Source: Leisingera sp. ANG-M1
GTDB lineage: Bacteria > Pseudomonadota > Alphaproteobacteria > Rhodobacterales > Rhodobacteraceae
Length of the DNA stretch: 64,000 nucleotides
Direction of reading: 5' to 3'
Assembly: GCF_000813745.1 (NCBI RefSeq)
Contig: NZ_JWLC01000011.1
Span: forward strand, 107,042-171,041
The notes under the pieces were generated by a model, which had not been told where the DNA came from, did not search any database, and saw nothing but the letters and a program-made list of their open reading frames with translations. The position numbers were made by a program, and so were the translations under genes. Positions 1-8,679 of this stretch are shown here, one piece after another (position 1 is the first letter of the stretch; each line of letters begins with the position of its first letter).

Positions 1-323
1 GTTTCCTCTTCCGAGGGCGACAAGAGCAAGTCAAAGGCCGGGGAAGAGCCGAACACCGGAAACCCGCCTCTGCGTGCCAGCAACGCTTTGCGGTCGCGCC
101 GGAAGAACAGCGGCAGGAAACCTTTCAGGTCCGTGCCGCGGAACAGGCACAGGCAGGCGGGCAGCTGGCCGCTTGCGACAGCGGCCCGCATCCAGGGCAG
201 AAAGAACCCGGGCCGGTCGAACACGCCGGCACCGCAGGATTTGGCAAGCAGCTCCAATTGCCGGTGCAGCCCGTCCAGCTTTGCAGGGCTTTCGATTATC
301 TCCAGTCTCAACGCGGGTTTCAT
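1..323 (-). CDS. GNAT/BioF2-like acyltransferase, N-terminal part (cut by window edge)
   Basis: A reading frame of 107 codons runs from an ATG at 323 off the left edge without a stop. The N-terminal layout (hydrophobic strand LRLEII, then a FDRPGFFLPW segment and a strand ending in PLFFRR) resembles the other BioF2/FemAB-type acetyltransferase-like proteins in this cluster, which have a PxFLPxW-type segment near the start. It sits 10 bp downstream of the sulfotransferase stop on the same strand, with AGGAG about 13 nt before the ATG, so it is probably the next gene of the exopolysaccharide operon. Only the first half of the first domain is visible, so the family call is an inference. Confidence 0.6.
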   Translation of the reverse strand, partial: MKPALRLEIIESPAKLDGLHRQLELLAKSCGAGVFDRPGFFLPWMRAAVASGQLPACLCLFRGTDLKGFLPLFFRRDRKALLARRGGFPVFGSSPAFDLLLSPSEEE

Positions 324-333
324 CTGCGGTTTC

Positions 334-1266
334 TCACTCCTGCTGGTTCAACTGGCGCCGGACGCCGGCCGGCGCCGCGCCTTCTGCCCAGACCCACTGC
401 GGAAAGGCGCGCGGGCGGCGGCGGGACAAATGGCGCTGCAGCATTTCCAACACCGCCTGCGGTACCGCCTCGGCCAGTCTTTCTGCGGCCCGGGCCAGCG
501 GCACATCGGCCCGGGCCAGGGCCCGCCGCCGCTGGCCCGGGCTCGCGAAGCTGGAATTCGCGGCGAATTGCGGCGGCTGCAACCGGCCCGGTTTCAGGCC
601 GATCTCTGCGAGCAGCGGTGCAAGCGCTGTGCCCGGTGCCGTGCGCAGAGTTTCGAAACTTGTCAGAAACACCCGGTGGCGGCCCAGGATCCCGGGCAGG
701 CAGCGCATGTAGCGGCGGTGGAAGACATTTGAGGCACAGGCCCGGGCAATCAGTGCCGCCCGGCGCGGATAAGCCGGCGGCTGCCGCCCGTAGGACCACA
801 GCCGGGAGCGCAGGAAGCCTGGTGTTTCGCGCATAACGCAGAGAAAACGCGCCTCAGGCAGGCTGGCGGCGATTTCAGCGGCCAGCAAAGTGTGATGCGG
901 TGATTTTTCGACCCAGGCAGACGCCCCCCGTCGCCAGGCCAGTTCCTCCATCACCCGGCTGAACAGCTCCGCCGGGCTGACGCTGGCCTCGGCTGCAGCT
1001 TGCCCCCAGCCTGCTGCAAGGCCGCTCAGCCGGTAGTACTCGCTGGCCAGAAAGCCGCGGGCGGCAGCCGCGCGGCGGCCCGCGGCGGGCCAGGGCTCCA
1101 TGGACCTGGCAAAATGCGAGAAGAAGACGCTCTCATGCACGCCCTGGTGCTGTTTCGCGGTCACCGCGGCGATGCCCGGCTGAGCAGCCAGAAGATTGGC
1201 CGCCAGCGTGGTGCCGCTGCGCTGCAGGCCCAGCACAAACACCGGGATCGCCCGTTGCCCGCTCAT
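334..1266 (-). CDS. Sulfotransferase family protein
   Basis: 310 aa. The N-terminus has a P-loop-like PAPS-binding motif, GLQRSGTT (about residues 13-20), typical of sulfotransferases and preceded by a short hydrophobic strand. A later S-rich segment (VMRETPGFLRSRLWSYGRQ) fits the 3'-phosphate-binding region. The family moves sulfate from PAPS to sugar or other hydroxyl groups. Within an exopolysaccharide operon the likely target is the polymer or its lipid-linked repeat unit. No membrane segment is visible, so it should act in the cytoplasm. The start overlaps the stop of the upstream gene by ATGA (1263-1266), suggesting translational coupling. Substrate is unknown. Confidence 0.85.
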   Translation of the reverse strand: MSGQRAIPVFVLGLQRSGTTLAANLLAAQPGIAAVTAKQHQGVHESVFFSHFARSMEPWPAAGRRAAAARGFLASEYYRLSGLAAGWGQAAAEASVSPAELFSRVMEELAWRRGASAWVEKSPHHTLLAAEIAASLPEARFLCVMRETPGFLRSRLWSYGRQPPAYPRRAALIARACASNVFHRRYMRCLPGILGRHRVFLTSFETLRTAPGTALAPLLAEIGLKPGRLQPPQFAANSSFASPGQRRRALARADVPLARAAERLAEAVPQAVLEMLQRHLSRRRPRAFPQWVWAEGAAPAGVRRQLNQQE

Positions 1267-2363
1267 TGGTGCCTCCAGGCTGCGCGCAGGCCGCGGACTT
1301 GCTGCCGCAAGCCGAATAGCAGCGCATGATCCGGCTGGCGCAGCGGCAGCACATGGGCGGGCACCAGCGGTGTCACATCCGGGTTGAAGGCCGATTTGAA
1401 CTGATCCCGATTGCGGGCGGCGGTATCCGCAACACCGGAAACGGACGGCACGCCAGCCATATCGTAGGCGGCAAAACCCTGCGCCTGGGCCAGCTTCAGC
1501 GCTTCCCAGATCAGCGGGTAACCTGCCGCTGCTGCTGCCTTGTCTCCCTCGGCCCGGGCCAGAACCAGCCAGAACGCCCGGTCGCCGTCACTGATCATCA
1601 CATGGCCGCCGATCAGGCGGTCCTGCTGCCAGGCCAGCAGAAAGGCGCCGCGCTCCCGGGTCATCGCCCATTGCCGTTCCACTGGCGGCACCGAGTCCAG
1701 CCCCAGCCCGCGGGCCTGAAAGAAGCTCTGCATCAAGGCGCCAAAGGCCTGCGCCTGCGCCTCCGTTTGCGCCGGGCGTACATCCAGCCCAGCCTTGGCC
1801 GCCTTGCGGATCTGCCGCCGGCAACGCTGTTTCAGGCGCCCCATCAGATCCTCGGGGCGGCCGCTGAGATCCACCAGCGCGGTGGCCGCATGCAAAGATT
1901 GCGCGGGCGCCGGCAGTTCGATAGCCCCGGCCTGGCGCAGGATCCGGGCAACCTTCGCCACTTCTCCGGCGCCGCTCCAGCGCGGATTCAGCTGCATCGA
2001 GCAGCAGCCCATCTGGCGCAGCCGGGCCGCGAACCCGGGCAGGATACGGGCCAAATCCTCAGGCGAGCGTGTCACCGGGCCGCGGCGGAAGCTGGCCAGG
2101 TAGCGGCCAGGAACCAGCCTCGACAGCCGGGCCAGACCAAATCCGGCCAGCTGGCCGTGCCGTTCCAGCGCGCTCAGCATCACATAGCGGTGGCGCGCCG
2201 ACGGCGGGCAGCGGCGGGTGAACTCGGGGCATTGCAGCCAGCTGGCCGGCGGGCAGGCCGCCAGAAATTCCTGCAGCCGCCGCTTTGCCTTGGGCGTCAG
2301 GCTGCGCTCCATCCGGACACGCAGGCCCGAGGAATTGCAATGCAGCCTGTGCAGCATGGTCAT
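1263..2363 (-). CDS. GNAT/FemAB-like acyltransferase of the polysaccharide operon
   Basis: 366 aa from the ATG at 2363, which overlaps the stop of the preceding gene by ATGA (2360-2363). An upstream in-frame extension would lie wholly inside that neighbour and was rejected. The central part (MGRLKQRCRRQIRKAAKAGLD, then later GGHVMISDGDRAFWLVLA) has the arginine/lysine-rich helix and the beta-strand pattern of FemAB/BioF2-type proteins, which transfer aminoacyl or acyl groups to cell-wall or polysaccharide acceptors. No signal peptide is seen. It probably adds a non-sugar substituent to the exopolysaccharide repeat unit. The specific donor cannot be deduced. Confidence 0.7.
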   Translation of the reverse strand: MTMLHRLHCNSSGLRVRMERSLTPKAKRRLQEFLAACPPASWLQCPEFTRRCPPSARHRYVMLSALERHGQLAGFGLARLSRLVPGRYLASFRRGPVTRSPEDLARILPGFAARLRQMGCCSMQLNPRWSGAGEVAKVARILRQAGAIELPAPAQSLHAATALVDLSGRPEDLMGRLKQRCRRQIRKAAKAGLDVRPAQTEAQAQAFGALMQSFFQARGLGLDSVPPVERQWAMTRERGAFLLAWQQDRLIGGHVMISDGDRAFWLVLARAEGDKAAAAAGYPLIWEALKLAQAQGFAAYDMAGVPSVSGVADTAARNRDQFKSAFNPDVTPLVPAHVLPLRQPDHALLFGLRQQVRGLRAAWRHQ

Positions 2364-3538
2364 GCCTCCCCGCCTCCGGCCCCAAGCACATCGGCGCGGC
2401 GCAGCTTCCGGCGTCCCGGCAGGCTGCGGCCGCCGGAAGCCTTGTGCAGGACCGCCGTTGCCTTCAGCAGCCAATGGGCGAAGCTGCCCCGCGGCACCGC
2501 CCGCAGGCGGCGCACCTGATATGCACTCGTGGCGAAATCTTTGAGAAAATGCGTCCAGCGCATCAGTTCGATCCGCTCCTGCGTCCCTTTCGCAACCAGC
2601 GTCTGCAAGCCGCCGCAAACAGTCAGCCGCCCCGGTGACAGCGTGGCAAAGGCTTCGTCGAAATCGGAAAACAGGCAGTACCAGGTGCTGTCCTGGCGCA
2701 AGGCAAAGAATGAAGCGATATCCTGCGCGCGGCATTGCAGCATCACAATGCAGGCGTCGCCGCGGGCGGAATAACGTGCCCAAAGGCCCTCAAGGAACGG
2801 CCCGGCTCCGGGCAAAGCCGCCAGACCGGTGCCTGTCCGCTGCTTCCAGGACCGGCGTGCCAGTGCAAGCATGCGGCGCGGTGCGTCTTCCTGGCTGGAG
2901 CTGTCCAGCACGGACAGCCCGGCACCGGCGTGCTCCGCCCGGCTGCGGCCCCGGCGCAGCTTCCTGCGGAAGGACGTGCTGCGGGTTTCGAGATAGCCGT
3001 CCCAGCAGCTGACATTCTCGGCAATGGCGCAGCCCAAAGTCCTGTCCTGCCACAGGCGGAAGCCCTCCATCCGCAGGCTGCGGGTGATAAAGGCGTCTCG
3101 GGTGCAGATGCGGAAGATTTCCAGCTCCAACCCTGCCTGCGGCGCCGCCGCCGCAACAGCCTTCAAAAGCGCCCGCAGGGTGTCCCGGCTGGTGGCCAGG
3201 AATTCGAAGAATCCTGTGTAGTTGCAGGTCCATCCGGCCAAAACCCGCGGGCAGTAGAAGGGCAGCAGCTTGCTGATCCGTCTGCGGACCAGGCACATTG
3301 GCGCCGCCGCCACCATGTCGGCACCTTGCCAGATGGTGACAAACCGCAATTCCCCTGGCACGCCGAACCCCGCGTGCTGCGCAGCCAGCCAATCGAAAGA
3401 AGAATAGAGCCGGCCGCGGCAGCGTCTGTGCATGCTCCGCCATTCGGCTTCGAGCCCGGCGACAGCCTCCCAGCTGCTCAGCACCCGGGACTCCAGCGCG
3501 GTGCCTGACGCGCCGCAGATGGCCGCACAGTCATTCAT
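2360..3538 (-). CDS. GNAT/BioF2-like acyltransferase
   Basis: 392 aa from ATG 3538, chosen because it overlaps the upstream stop by eight bases (ATGAATGA), as for the other coupled starts in this operon. A longer frame would extend 27 codons into the glycosyltransferase. The protein has the two-lobed BioF2/CelD-type pattern: N-terminal GRLYSSFDWLAAQHAG, a basic helix STSFRRKLRRGRSRAEHAGA in the middle, and a C-terminal SFFALRQDSTWYCLFSDFDE followed by LSPGRLT. The last two motifs also occur in the gene at 17,792-19,024, so the two are paralogous. It probably modifies a sugar amino group or another site of the polysaccharide in the cytoplasm. The substrate is unknown. Confidence 0.7.
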   Translation of the reverse strand: MNDCAAICGASGTALESRVLSSWEAVAGLEAEWRSMHRRCRGRLYSSFDWLAAQHAGFGVPGELRFVTIWQGADMVAAAPMCLVRRRISKLLPFYCPRVLAGWTCNYTGFFEFLATSRDTLRALLKAVAAAAPQAGLELEIFRICTRDAFITRSLRMEGFRLWQDRTLGCAIAENVSCWDGYLETRSTSFRRKLRRGRSRAEHAGAGLSVLDSSSQEDAPRRMLALARRSWKQRTGTGLAALPGAGPFLEGLWARYSARGDACIVMLQCRAQDIASFFALRQDSTWYCLFSDFDEAFATLSPGRLTVCGGLQTLVAKGTQERIELMRWTHFLKDFATSAYQVRRLRAVPRGSFAHWLLKATAVLHKASGGRSLPGRRKLRRADVLGAGGGEA

Positions 3539-4694
3539 CCGCCATCCTCCGTGCCGGGGACCAGCGCACGCTGCGCACCCCGGCCATTGCCCGCAGAATG
3601 CCAATTCCCATTGCGGCATGGCCGATCACAAAAAAGCGGCAGAGCCCGGATCCCGGCAGCCGCGCCAAAGGCGCCAGCAGCAAGGAGCCCGCGCCGATGC
3701 TGTAGACCAGCACTTGCGCCAGCAGCACTGCGGTATAGATGCCGCCCTGTTCTGCGGCTGCCGCCAGGCTGAGCAGCAAAAGCACCGGCAGCAAAAAAGC
3801 CACCAGCCGCCGCAGCCCTTTGTGGCACAGCAGCTGCAGCGCATAGAGCCCGTGGCGGCCGGGGTTCATCAGCTGCCGCATCCGCATCAGGCCGCGCCAG
3901 CCGCGTTCGGTGGAGCGCACCCGGCGCATGAATTCGTCGCCCGTGCGGCTGGTGACCGCCTCTTGAGCCACCGCGCGCGGCTCGAACACCAGGCGGCAGT
4001 GATGCGCCGGCGCCTGCACCGAGATGTAGAAATCATCCGCCACATCGCCGGGCACCCGGTCCGGAACCAGCTGCCGCCGCATCGCGTACAGCGTGCCCTG
4101 CGCCGAAACCGCGCCGCCGAGACGGTTTTCAGCCGCCTTGAGGCCCGAGTCATAGGCCCAGAACATACGCTCTGCCCGCGCAAGCCAGCCGCCGCGGCCC
4201 TTGCGCTGCTGCGGCTGCAGCCGCCCGCACACGCCCCCGGTATCCTCGACGGCAAACGGCGCCAGAAGATACCGCAAAGCGCCCGGCGCCAGCATGCTGT
4301 TGGCGTCCGAAAAAATCACCGTGTCCGCCTCGATCCGCGCCAGCCCGGCTGTCAGCGCCTGCGCCTTGCCACCGTGCTCCGGTGTCTGGAAGGCGCGGAT
4401 GCGCGGGCTGTTCAGCGACAGCGCCTGCTCCAGCGTTGCGTCCTCGGACCCGTCCGAGACCACCAGCACGTCGACCCAATGCGGGCCGCAGTCCTGCGCC
4501 AGGATGGTTTCCAGCTTGGCGCGGATGGCCGCTTCCTCGTTGCGGGCAGCAATCAGCACCGTTGCCCGCACCGGCTGCTCGGGCGGCAGCGGCGCCCGGC
4601 GCCCGGCAACAGCGGCCAGCAGGCACCACAGCAGCCCGTATCCGGCCAGCGAAAACAGGATCAGCCCGGCGCATATCCAGAACAACAGGATCAT
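3531..4694 (-). CDS. Membrane-associated family 2 glycosyltransferase
   Basis: 387 aa. An N-terminal transmembrane helix (about residues 2-28) is followed by a GT-A fold. ATVLIAARNEEAAI is the nucleotide-binding start, VVSDGSEDAT the DGS motif and IFSDANS the DxD-like metal motif. RSTERGW fits the (Q/R)xxRW-type acceptor motif. Two or more hydrophobic helices lie at the C-terminus (LVAFLLPVLLLLSLAAA and later). This is the arrangement of processive or lipid-acceptor GT2 enzymes at the inner membrane, which add sugars to an undecaprenyl-linked intermediate. It overlaps the neighbour on each side by four and eight bases. Donor sugar unknown. Confidence 0.85.
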   Translation of the reverse strand: MILLFWICAGLILFSLAGYGLLWCLLAAVAGRRAPLPPEQPVRATVLIAARNEEAAIRAKLETILAQDCGPHWVDVLVVSDGSEDATLEQALSLNSPRIRAFQTPEHGGKAQALTAGLARIEADTVIFSDANSMLAPGALRYLLAPFAVEDTGGVCGRLQPQQRKGRGGWLARAERMFWAYDSGLKAAENRLGGAVSAQGTLYAMRRQLVPDRVPGDVADDFYISVQAPAHHCRLVFEPRAVAQEAVTSRTGDEFMRRVRSTERGWRGLMRMRQLMNPGRHGLYALQLLCHKGLRRLVAFLLPVLLLLSLAAAAEQGGIYTAVLLAQVLVYSIGAGSLLLAPLARLPGSGLCRFFVIGHAAMGIGILRAMAGVRSVRWSPARRMADE

Positions 4695-5914
4695 TCCGCC
4701 GCCCTCCCCATCGCCGCAGCCGAGTGAGCGCGGAACAGGTTGAACTGCCGCTGCGCATTGACCGACAGCGAGAACTCCTGCTCGACCAGCGCCCGCCCCT
4801 GCCGGGCAATGGCATAAGCGCCGCCCGGGTCCGCATGCACCCCCTCCAGCGCATAGAGCAGCTCGGCCACCGAGCCCGGCTCGATCAGGAAACCAGTCTG
4901 GCCGGGGCGGATCAGCTCGGGGATGCCCGACACATTTGTCGAGATAACCGGCCGCTGAAACGCCAGGCCCTCAATAGCCACATTGGGAATGCCTTCCGTG
5001 CGCCCGGACGGGCCGATCACCGAGGGCGCCGCAATCACATTGGCGCTTTCGTAAAGCTTGCTGACCGCGGCAAAATCCTGCTTGCCCAGGAAGGACACCC
5101 GGCCGCCCAGGCCCAGATCGGCTGCCAGGCCCTCCAGCGTTTCGCGTTCGGGCCCGTCGCCTGCCAGCGAGCAGCGCCAGTCCGGGATCTCCAAAGCCGC
5201 CAGCGCCCGCAAGAGCAGATCAACGCCTTTGCGCACCTGCAGGGAACCCACATAGACCACATGGAACGGGCCTTTCTGCGGCGGCGGACCCAGCTGCGGG
5301 ATGGCCTCCACATCGACGCTGGAGTGGATCACCTGGATTTCTTCAGAACGCAGGCCGCGGACGTGATTGGCCAGGAACTCCCGGCCGTAGTTGCTGATGG
5401 TGCGCACAAAGGACGCCTCACCCAGCTTTTCGGCCAAGAGGCGCTGGGTGCGGAAAATGTCATGCGCCCGGCAGCTCACCGAATAGGGGATGCCGGTGAG
5501 CCGGTGGATCACCCAGGCCGCGGTGGCCGGGTGGCCGGCAAATTCCGCATGCACGTGATCGGCACCCCAGGCCGCCAATTCGCGGGCGATGGCGCTGGCC
5601 GCAACCGAGACCACCGCGGACTTGCCTGCCAGCACCGGCTTGCCGCCCTGCTGCGCGCCGATCAATGCCAAAGGCCCGGCCATCCTGCCGAGGCGGGCAC
5701 CGAAACTGGCCAGGGTGCGCGGGCTGACCAGCCCGACATGACGCGCAATGGCGCGGGTCGGCTTGGCGAAGTCATGCAGCACTTCCCCGGTGTTGTAGGG
5801 CGACAAGTGGTACAGCCTCACTTCGGCGCCGAACTCGAGAAACTTCATCACATCCCGCAGGATGAAGGTTTCGGTGAATTTCGGATATTCTGTGACGATG
5901 ACCGCCAGCCGCAT
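4691..5914 (-). CDS. Family 4 (GT-B) glycosyltransferase
   Basis: 407 aa from ATG 5914, preceded by a GGGGGGAT ribosome site. The longer frame overlaps the preceding gene and was not used. The N-terminal lobe begins MRLAVIVTEYPKFTETFILRD, typical of GT4 enzymes acting on polysaccharides. The C-terminal lobe has VYVGSLQVRKGVDLLLRAL, then PSVIGPSGRTEGIPNVAIEGLA, the E(x7)E-type donor-binding region. It has no membrane segment. It probably adds one sugar of the repeat unit at the cytoplasmic face. Start and stop are coupled to the genes on either side (1-nt gap to the polymerase, ATGA overlap with the GT2 gene). Confidence 0.88.
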   Translation of the reverse strand: MRLAVIVTEYPKFTETFILRDVMKFLEFGAEVRLYHLSPYNTGEVLHDFAKPTRAIARHVGLVSPRTLASFGARLGRMAGPLALIGAQQGGKPVLAGKSAVVSVAASAIARELAAWGADHVHAEFAGHPATAAWVIHRLTGIPYSVSCRAHDIFRTQRLLAEKLGEASFVRTISNYGREFLANHVRGLRSEEIQVIHSSVDVEAIPQLGPPPQKGPFHVVYVGSLQVRKGVDLLLRALAALEIPDWRCSLAGDGPERETLEGLAADLGLGGRVSFLGKQDFAAVSKLYESANVIAAPSVIGPSGRTEGIPNVAIEGLAFQRPVISTNVSGIPELIRPGQTGFLIEPGSVAELLYALEGVHADPGGAYAIARQGRALVEQEFSLSVNAQRQFNLFRAHSAAAMGRAAE

Positions 5915-5915
5915 G

Positions 5916-7364
5916 TCAGATCCCCCCATCCCCGCTGCCCGCTTGGCCCAGTCCCTTTGGGCCTGTGTCCGCTGTGCCAGCGCCGGTGCCGGAGCCTTTC
6001 CCAAGGCTGAGATGCCGTGCCGCCACGCACAGCGCGGGCAGGATCCACATAAATTTAGTGTCCTCGTTAGGCATGAACAGCGACGCGATCAAAAAAGCGC
6101 CAAAGCCGTAGGCCAGCGCCCTGGCAAAGACCGACAGCCCGGCAACCTCTGCGCGGGCGGCCTGGACTGCGGCTTTCATGGCGCTGAACATCACACCCAG
6201 AAACAATGCCAGGCCGATCAGTCCCAGCTCGGCGGCAACCTCCAGATAGCTGTTGTGCAGCTGCCGCGGCGCCGGCTCGCGGCCCGGGTACCAGCGGAAT
6301 TCATCACCGGCATAGAAATTCGGGTAATTGCCGGGGCCAACGCCGAACACCGGGTTTTCCCACAGCAGCTGGAGCCCGATCAGATTGTAGGAAAACCGCC
6401 GCAGCAGCGTCCGGTCCGACCCCTGTTCGAACATCGTGCCCATCCGCTCCCAGTAGACTTCGGGCACGAAGGGCAGCGCGGCCGCAGCGGCGGCGGCCAG
6501 ACCGAAGAGCATCAGCGGGAACAGGCGGTGCTGGCGGTGCTGCCACATGTAGATCAGCGCAGTCAGCATCAGAGCAATTGCCGCCGAGCGCGCCAGGGTC
6601 AGCACCAGCCCGGCCATGCCAATCAGCACCACGGCGCCGCTGAACCAGCGCAGAGATTTATGCTCAAAGAACAAAACGGCGGCAACCACCACCGTGCACA
6701 GCAGCATATGCGCCGCTGTCGTCGGGTTGTAATTGGAGGCGCCGGCGCTGCGGGCCTGGCCCTCGAATTGGGCGGTCGTAGCCGCGGCTTCGGTCGCAAC
6801 CAGCCGGACGCCAAGGACGCTTTCAGCCAGCACAAACAAGCCCGAGACCAGCCCGGTGCCAACCAGGATCCAGACCAGGCAGCGCAGCCGGCGCGGCGTG
6901 TCGGCCAGCGCCACGATCAGGAAGAACAGCACGATGACACTGGCAAAGCCGATCACGTGATCCTTGCCCGCGCCTGGATACTTGCAGGTGAGGAAGGAGA
7001 TCCCCAGCCAGATCAGGAACAGCAGCACCAGCGATTTGGTCCGGCTGGGAGGGCCCAGCCGCAAACGCCGCGGCTTGCGGTAGCTTTTCAGCATCATGCC
7101 GCCGACAGCTGCCACTGAGAGCAGTTTGAAGGCCGAAAGCGGCAGCGCCTTGGACAGGATGCTGGCAAGCGCATCGAGATGCGAGAAGGCGACCAGCAGC
7201 AGCAGCGCTGCAAACGGGTTGAGGGTGACCAGACCTCCGGCTGCCAGTCCCGGCACCAGCACGGCCCCCATCTTCGGCGAGACCGAAGAAAAGGCAATCA
7301 GCATCAGCGCCAGAAAGCCAAGAACACCGGCCAGGAGCAGATATCCGGCCAGCCGCAAAATCAT
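5916..7364 (-). CDS. O-antigen ligase/polymerase (Wzy-like) membrane protein
   Basis: 482 aa from ATG 7364. This start overlaps the deacetylase stop by ATGA, and a longer in-frame extension inside that gene was rejected. The protein is almost entirely hydrophobic with about ten or more predicted helices. A large periplasmic loop holds VFGVGPGNYPNFYAGDEFRWYPGREPAPRQLHNSYLE, split here by its G-x-G-P-G-N-Y and H-N-S-Y-L-E signatures, which are typical of the Wzy/WaaL ligase superfamily. It would join undecaprenyl-linked repeat units in the periplasm during polysaccharide assembly. Whether it polymerises or ligates cannot be told from sequence, but no lipid A genes are near, which favours polymerase. 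Confidence 0.85.
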   Translation of the reverse strand: MILRLAGYLLLAGVLGFLALMLIAFSSVSPKMGAVLVPGLAAGGLVTLNPFAALLLLVAFSHLDALASILSKALPLSAFKLLSVAAVGGMMLKSYRKPRRLRLGPPSRTKSLVLLFLIWLGISFLTCKYPGAGKDHVIGFASVIVLFFLIVALADTPRRLRCLVWILVGTGLVSGLFVLAESVLGVRLVATEAAATTAQFEGQARSAGASNYNPTTAAHMLLCTVVVAAVLFFEHKSLRWFSGAVVLIGMAGLVLTLARSAAIALMLTALIYMWQHRQHRLFPLMLFGLAAAAAAALPFVPEVYWERMGTMFEQGSDRTLLRRFSYNLIGLQLLWENPVFGVGPGNYPNFYAGDEFRWYPGREPAPRQLHNSYLEVAAELGLIGLALFLGVMFSAMKAAVQAARAEVAGLSVFARALAYGFGAFLIASLFMPNEDTKFMWILPALCVAARHLSLGKGSGTGAGTADTGPKGLGQAGSGDGGI

Positions 7365-8662
7365 GCCACCCGCGCCCCCTGGCGCTGCTGCGCCTGCTGC
7401 CGGCGCGGCTTCAGGCGTTTGCAAATGGCCTTGCACAGGCCGGCAGCAAGGATCAGGAGGTACCAGTAGTAATTGCCCTGGAAGCAGCGCACGGTGGCGC
7501 GGAAGTGCCAGGAGTCTATCCGGGCGCTTTGGAAACCGGCGGCGTTTTCGCCGGCGTGCACCCGGCTCACCACCGCCGGGTCCTCGCCCGCGCGGTTGCT
7601 GCCCGGCCCGGCTGTTGTGGCTAAATAGCCTTCCTCGGCGGCAATACTGCGGGCCAGGGCCGAGGTCCGGTTCTGCGGCCAGCAGAACAAGGCCGGCGCC
7701 TTGCCCAGACGGGCCTTGAACTCGGTCCGGCAGCGGGCGAGTTCGGCGCGGACGCGGGTGCTGTACTCCGCTTCGGTTTCGTAGCGGCCGCCAGCATAGG
7801 CCGGTGCGGCCAGGGCGGCCTCGCTTTCCGGGATGCTTGTCCCCGCAGGCACAGCAGGCGGGTGTTCCGCCAGGTACCAATCATGCTTGCTGCCGCGCAT
7901 CGCGGCCCATTGCATCCAGGCGTGACGCTTCCAGTTCTCGCGCGTCAGCCGCCCGGCCGAGCGCGGGCCGGCCGCCACCCGGATGTGGTCCACGCCATGC
8001 GGCTGCACGTCAAAGACCTTTTCTGCGCCGGCCTGGTCCAATGCCCGGATCTCGCCCCAGCTGAGGTAGCCGTCCCAGCGCGAGGGTCGGCTGGTGTCGT
8101 CCAGGCTTTGCGGGGCGGGACGCTCGGGCGCGGCGAATTCCAGTGACACAAACAGCGTAGCGCGCATGCCATGGCGGCGCAGGATTGGTGCTGCCGCCAC
8201 CCAGTTATCCAGGTAGCCATCGTCGAAATGCAGCAGCACGGTGCCTTCAGGCACCGGCTGGCAGGCGCAGCGGCGGCGGATGAATTCGGCGGTGTCCATC
8301 ACCTGGCAGCCCATCTGCCGCAGCAGCGTCAGCTGGCGGTCCAGGGTTGCCGGGCGCACCGAAGTCTCGGCGGCCCAGGGCAGCCAGGAGGCATCCTCGC
8401 TGACGCTGTGCCATGTCAGGCAGGGCACCCCGCCAGGCCGCCGCATCCAGCCGTCGGCAATCCACAGCCAGCCTGCCAGAGCCGGAAGCACGCACCAGCC
8501 GGGTGCGACCGCCGCCGGCACCGCGTACCATTCCGCCAGCCCCCAAAACAGCATAATAACCGCCAGCCCCGCCGCCCACAGCATCAGCGCCCAGCGCCGC
8601 TCCGCCTTGCGTCCGCGCAGGCCCGGCCGGCTGGCGGCAAACGATGTGTAGTGCTGCTGCAC
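7361..8662 (-). CDS. Polysaccharide deacetylase family protein, membrane-anchored
   Basis: 433 aa. Two hydrophobic helices near the N-terminus (about residues 24-68) precede a catalytic region with VLLHFDDGYLDNW, the TFDDG-type metal and base motif of carbohydrate esterase family 4 (NodB homology), and PHGVDH further on, which fits the second metal-binding histidine region. A last hydrophobic segment, YYWYLLILAAGL, lies near the C-terminus. The family removes N-acetyl groups from glucosamine-containing polymers. Placement between chain-length and polymerase genes suggests it trims acetyl groups of the exopolysaccharide at the membrane. Seventeen bases separate it from the Wzz-like gene upstream. 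Confidence 0.8.
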   Translation of the reverse strand: MQQHYTSFAASRPGLRGRKAERRWALMLWAAGLAVIMLFWGLAEWYAVPAAVAPGWCVLPALAGWLWIADGWMRRPGGVPCLTWHSVSEDASWLPWAAETSVRPATLDRQLTLLRQMGCQVMDTAEFIRRRCACQPVPEGTVLLHFDDGYLDNWVAAAPILRRHGMRATLFVSLEFAAPERPAPQSLDDTSRPSRWDGYLSWGEIRALDQAGAEKVFDVQPHGVDHIRVAAGPRSAGRLTRENWKRHAWMQWAAMRGSKHDWYLAEHPPAVPAGTSIPESEAALAAPAYAGGRYETEAEYSTRVRAELARCRTEFKARLGKAPALFCWPQNRTSALARSIAAEEGYLATTAGPGSNRAGEDPAVVSRVHAGENAAGFQSARIDSWHFRATVRCFQGNYYWYLLILAAGLCKAICKRLKPRRQQAQQRQGARVA

Positions 8663-8679
8663 GCCCCGCTCCCCTCCTG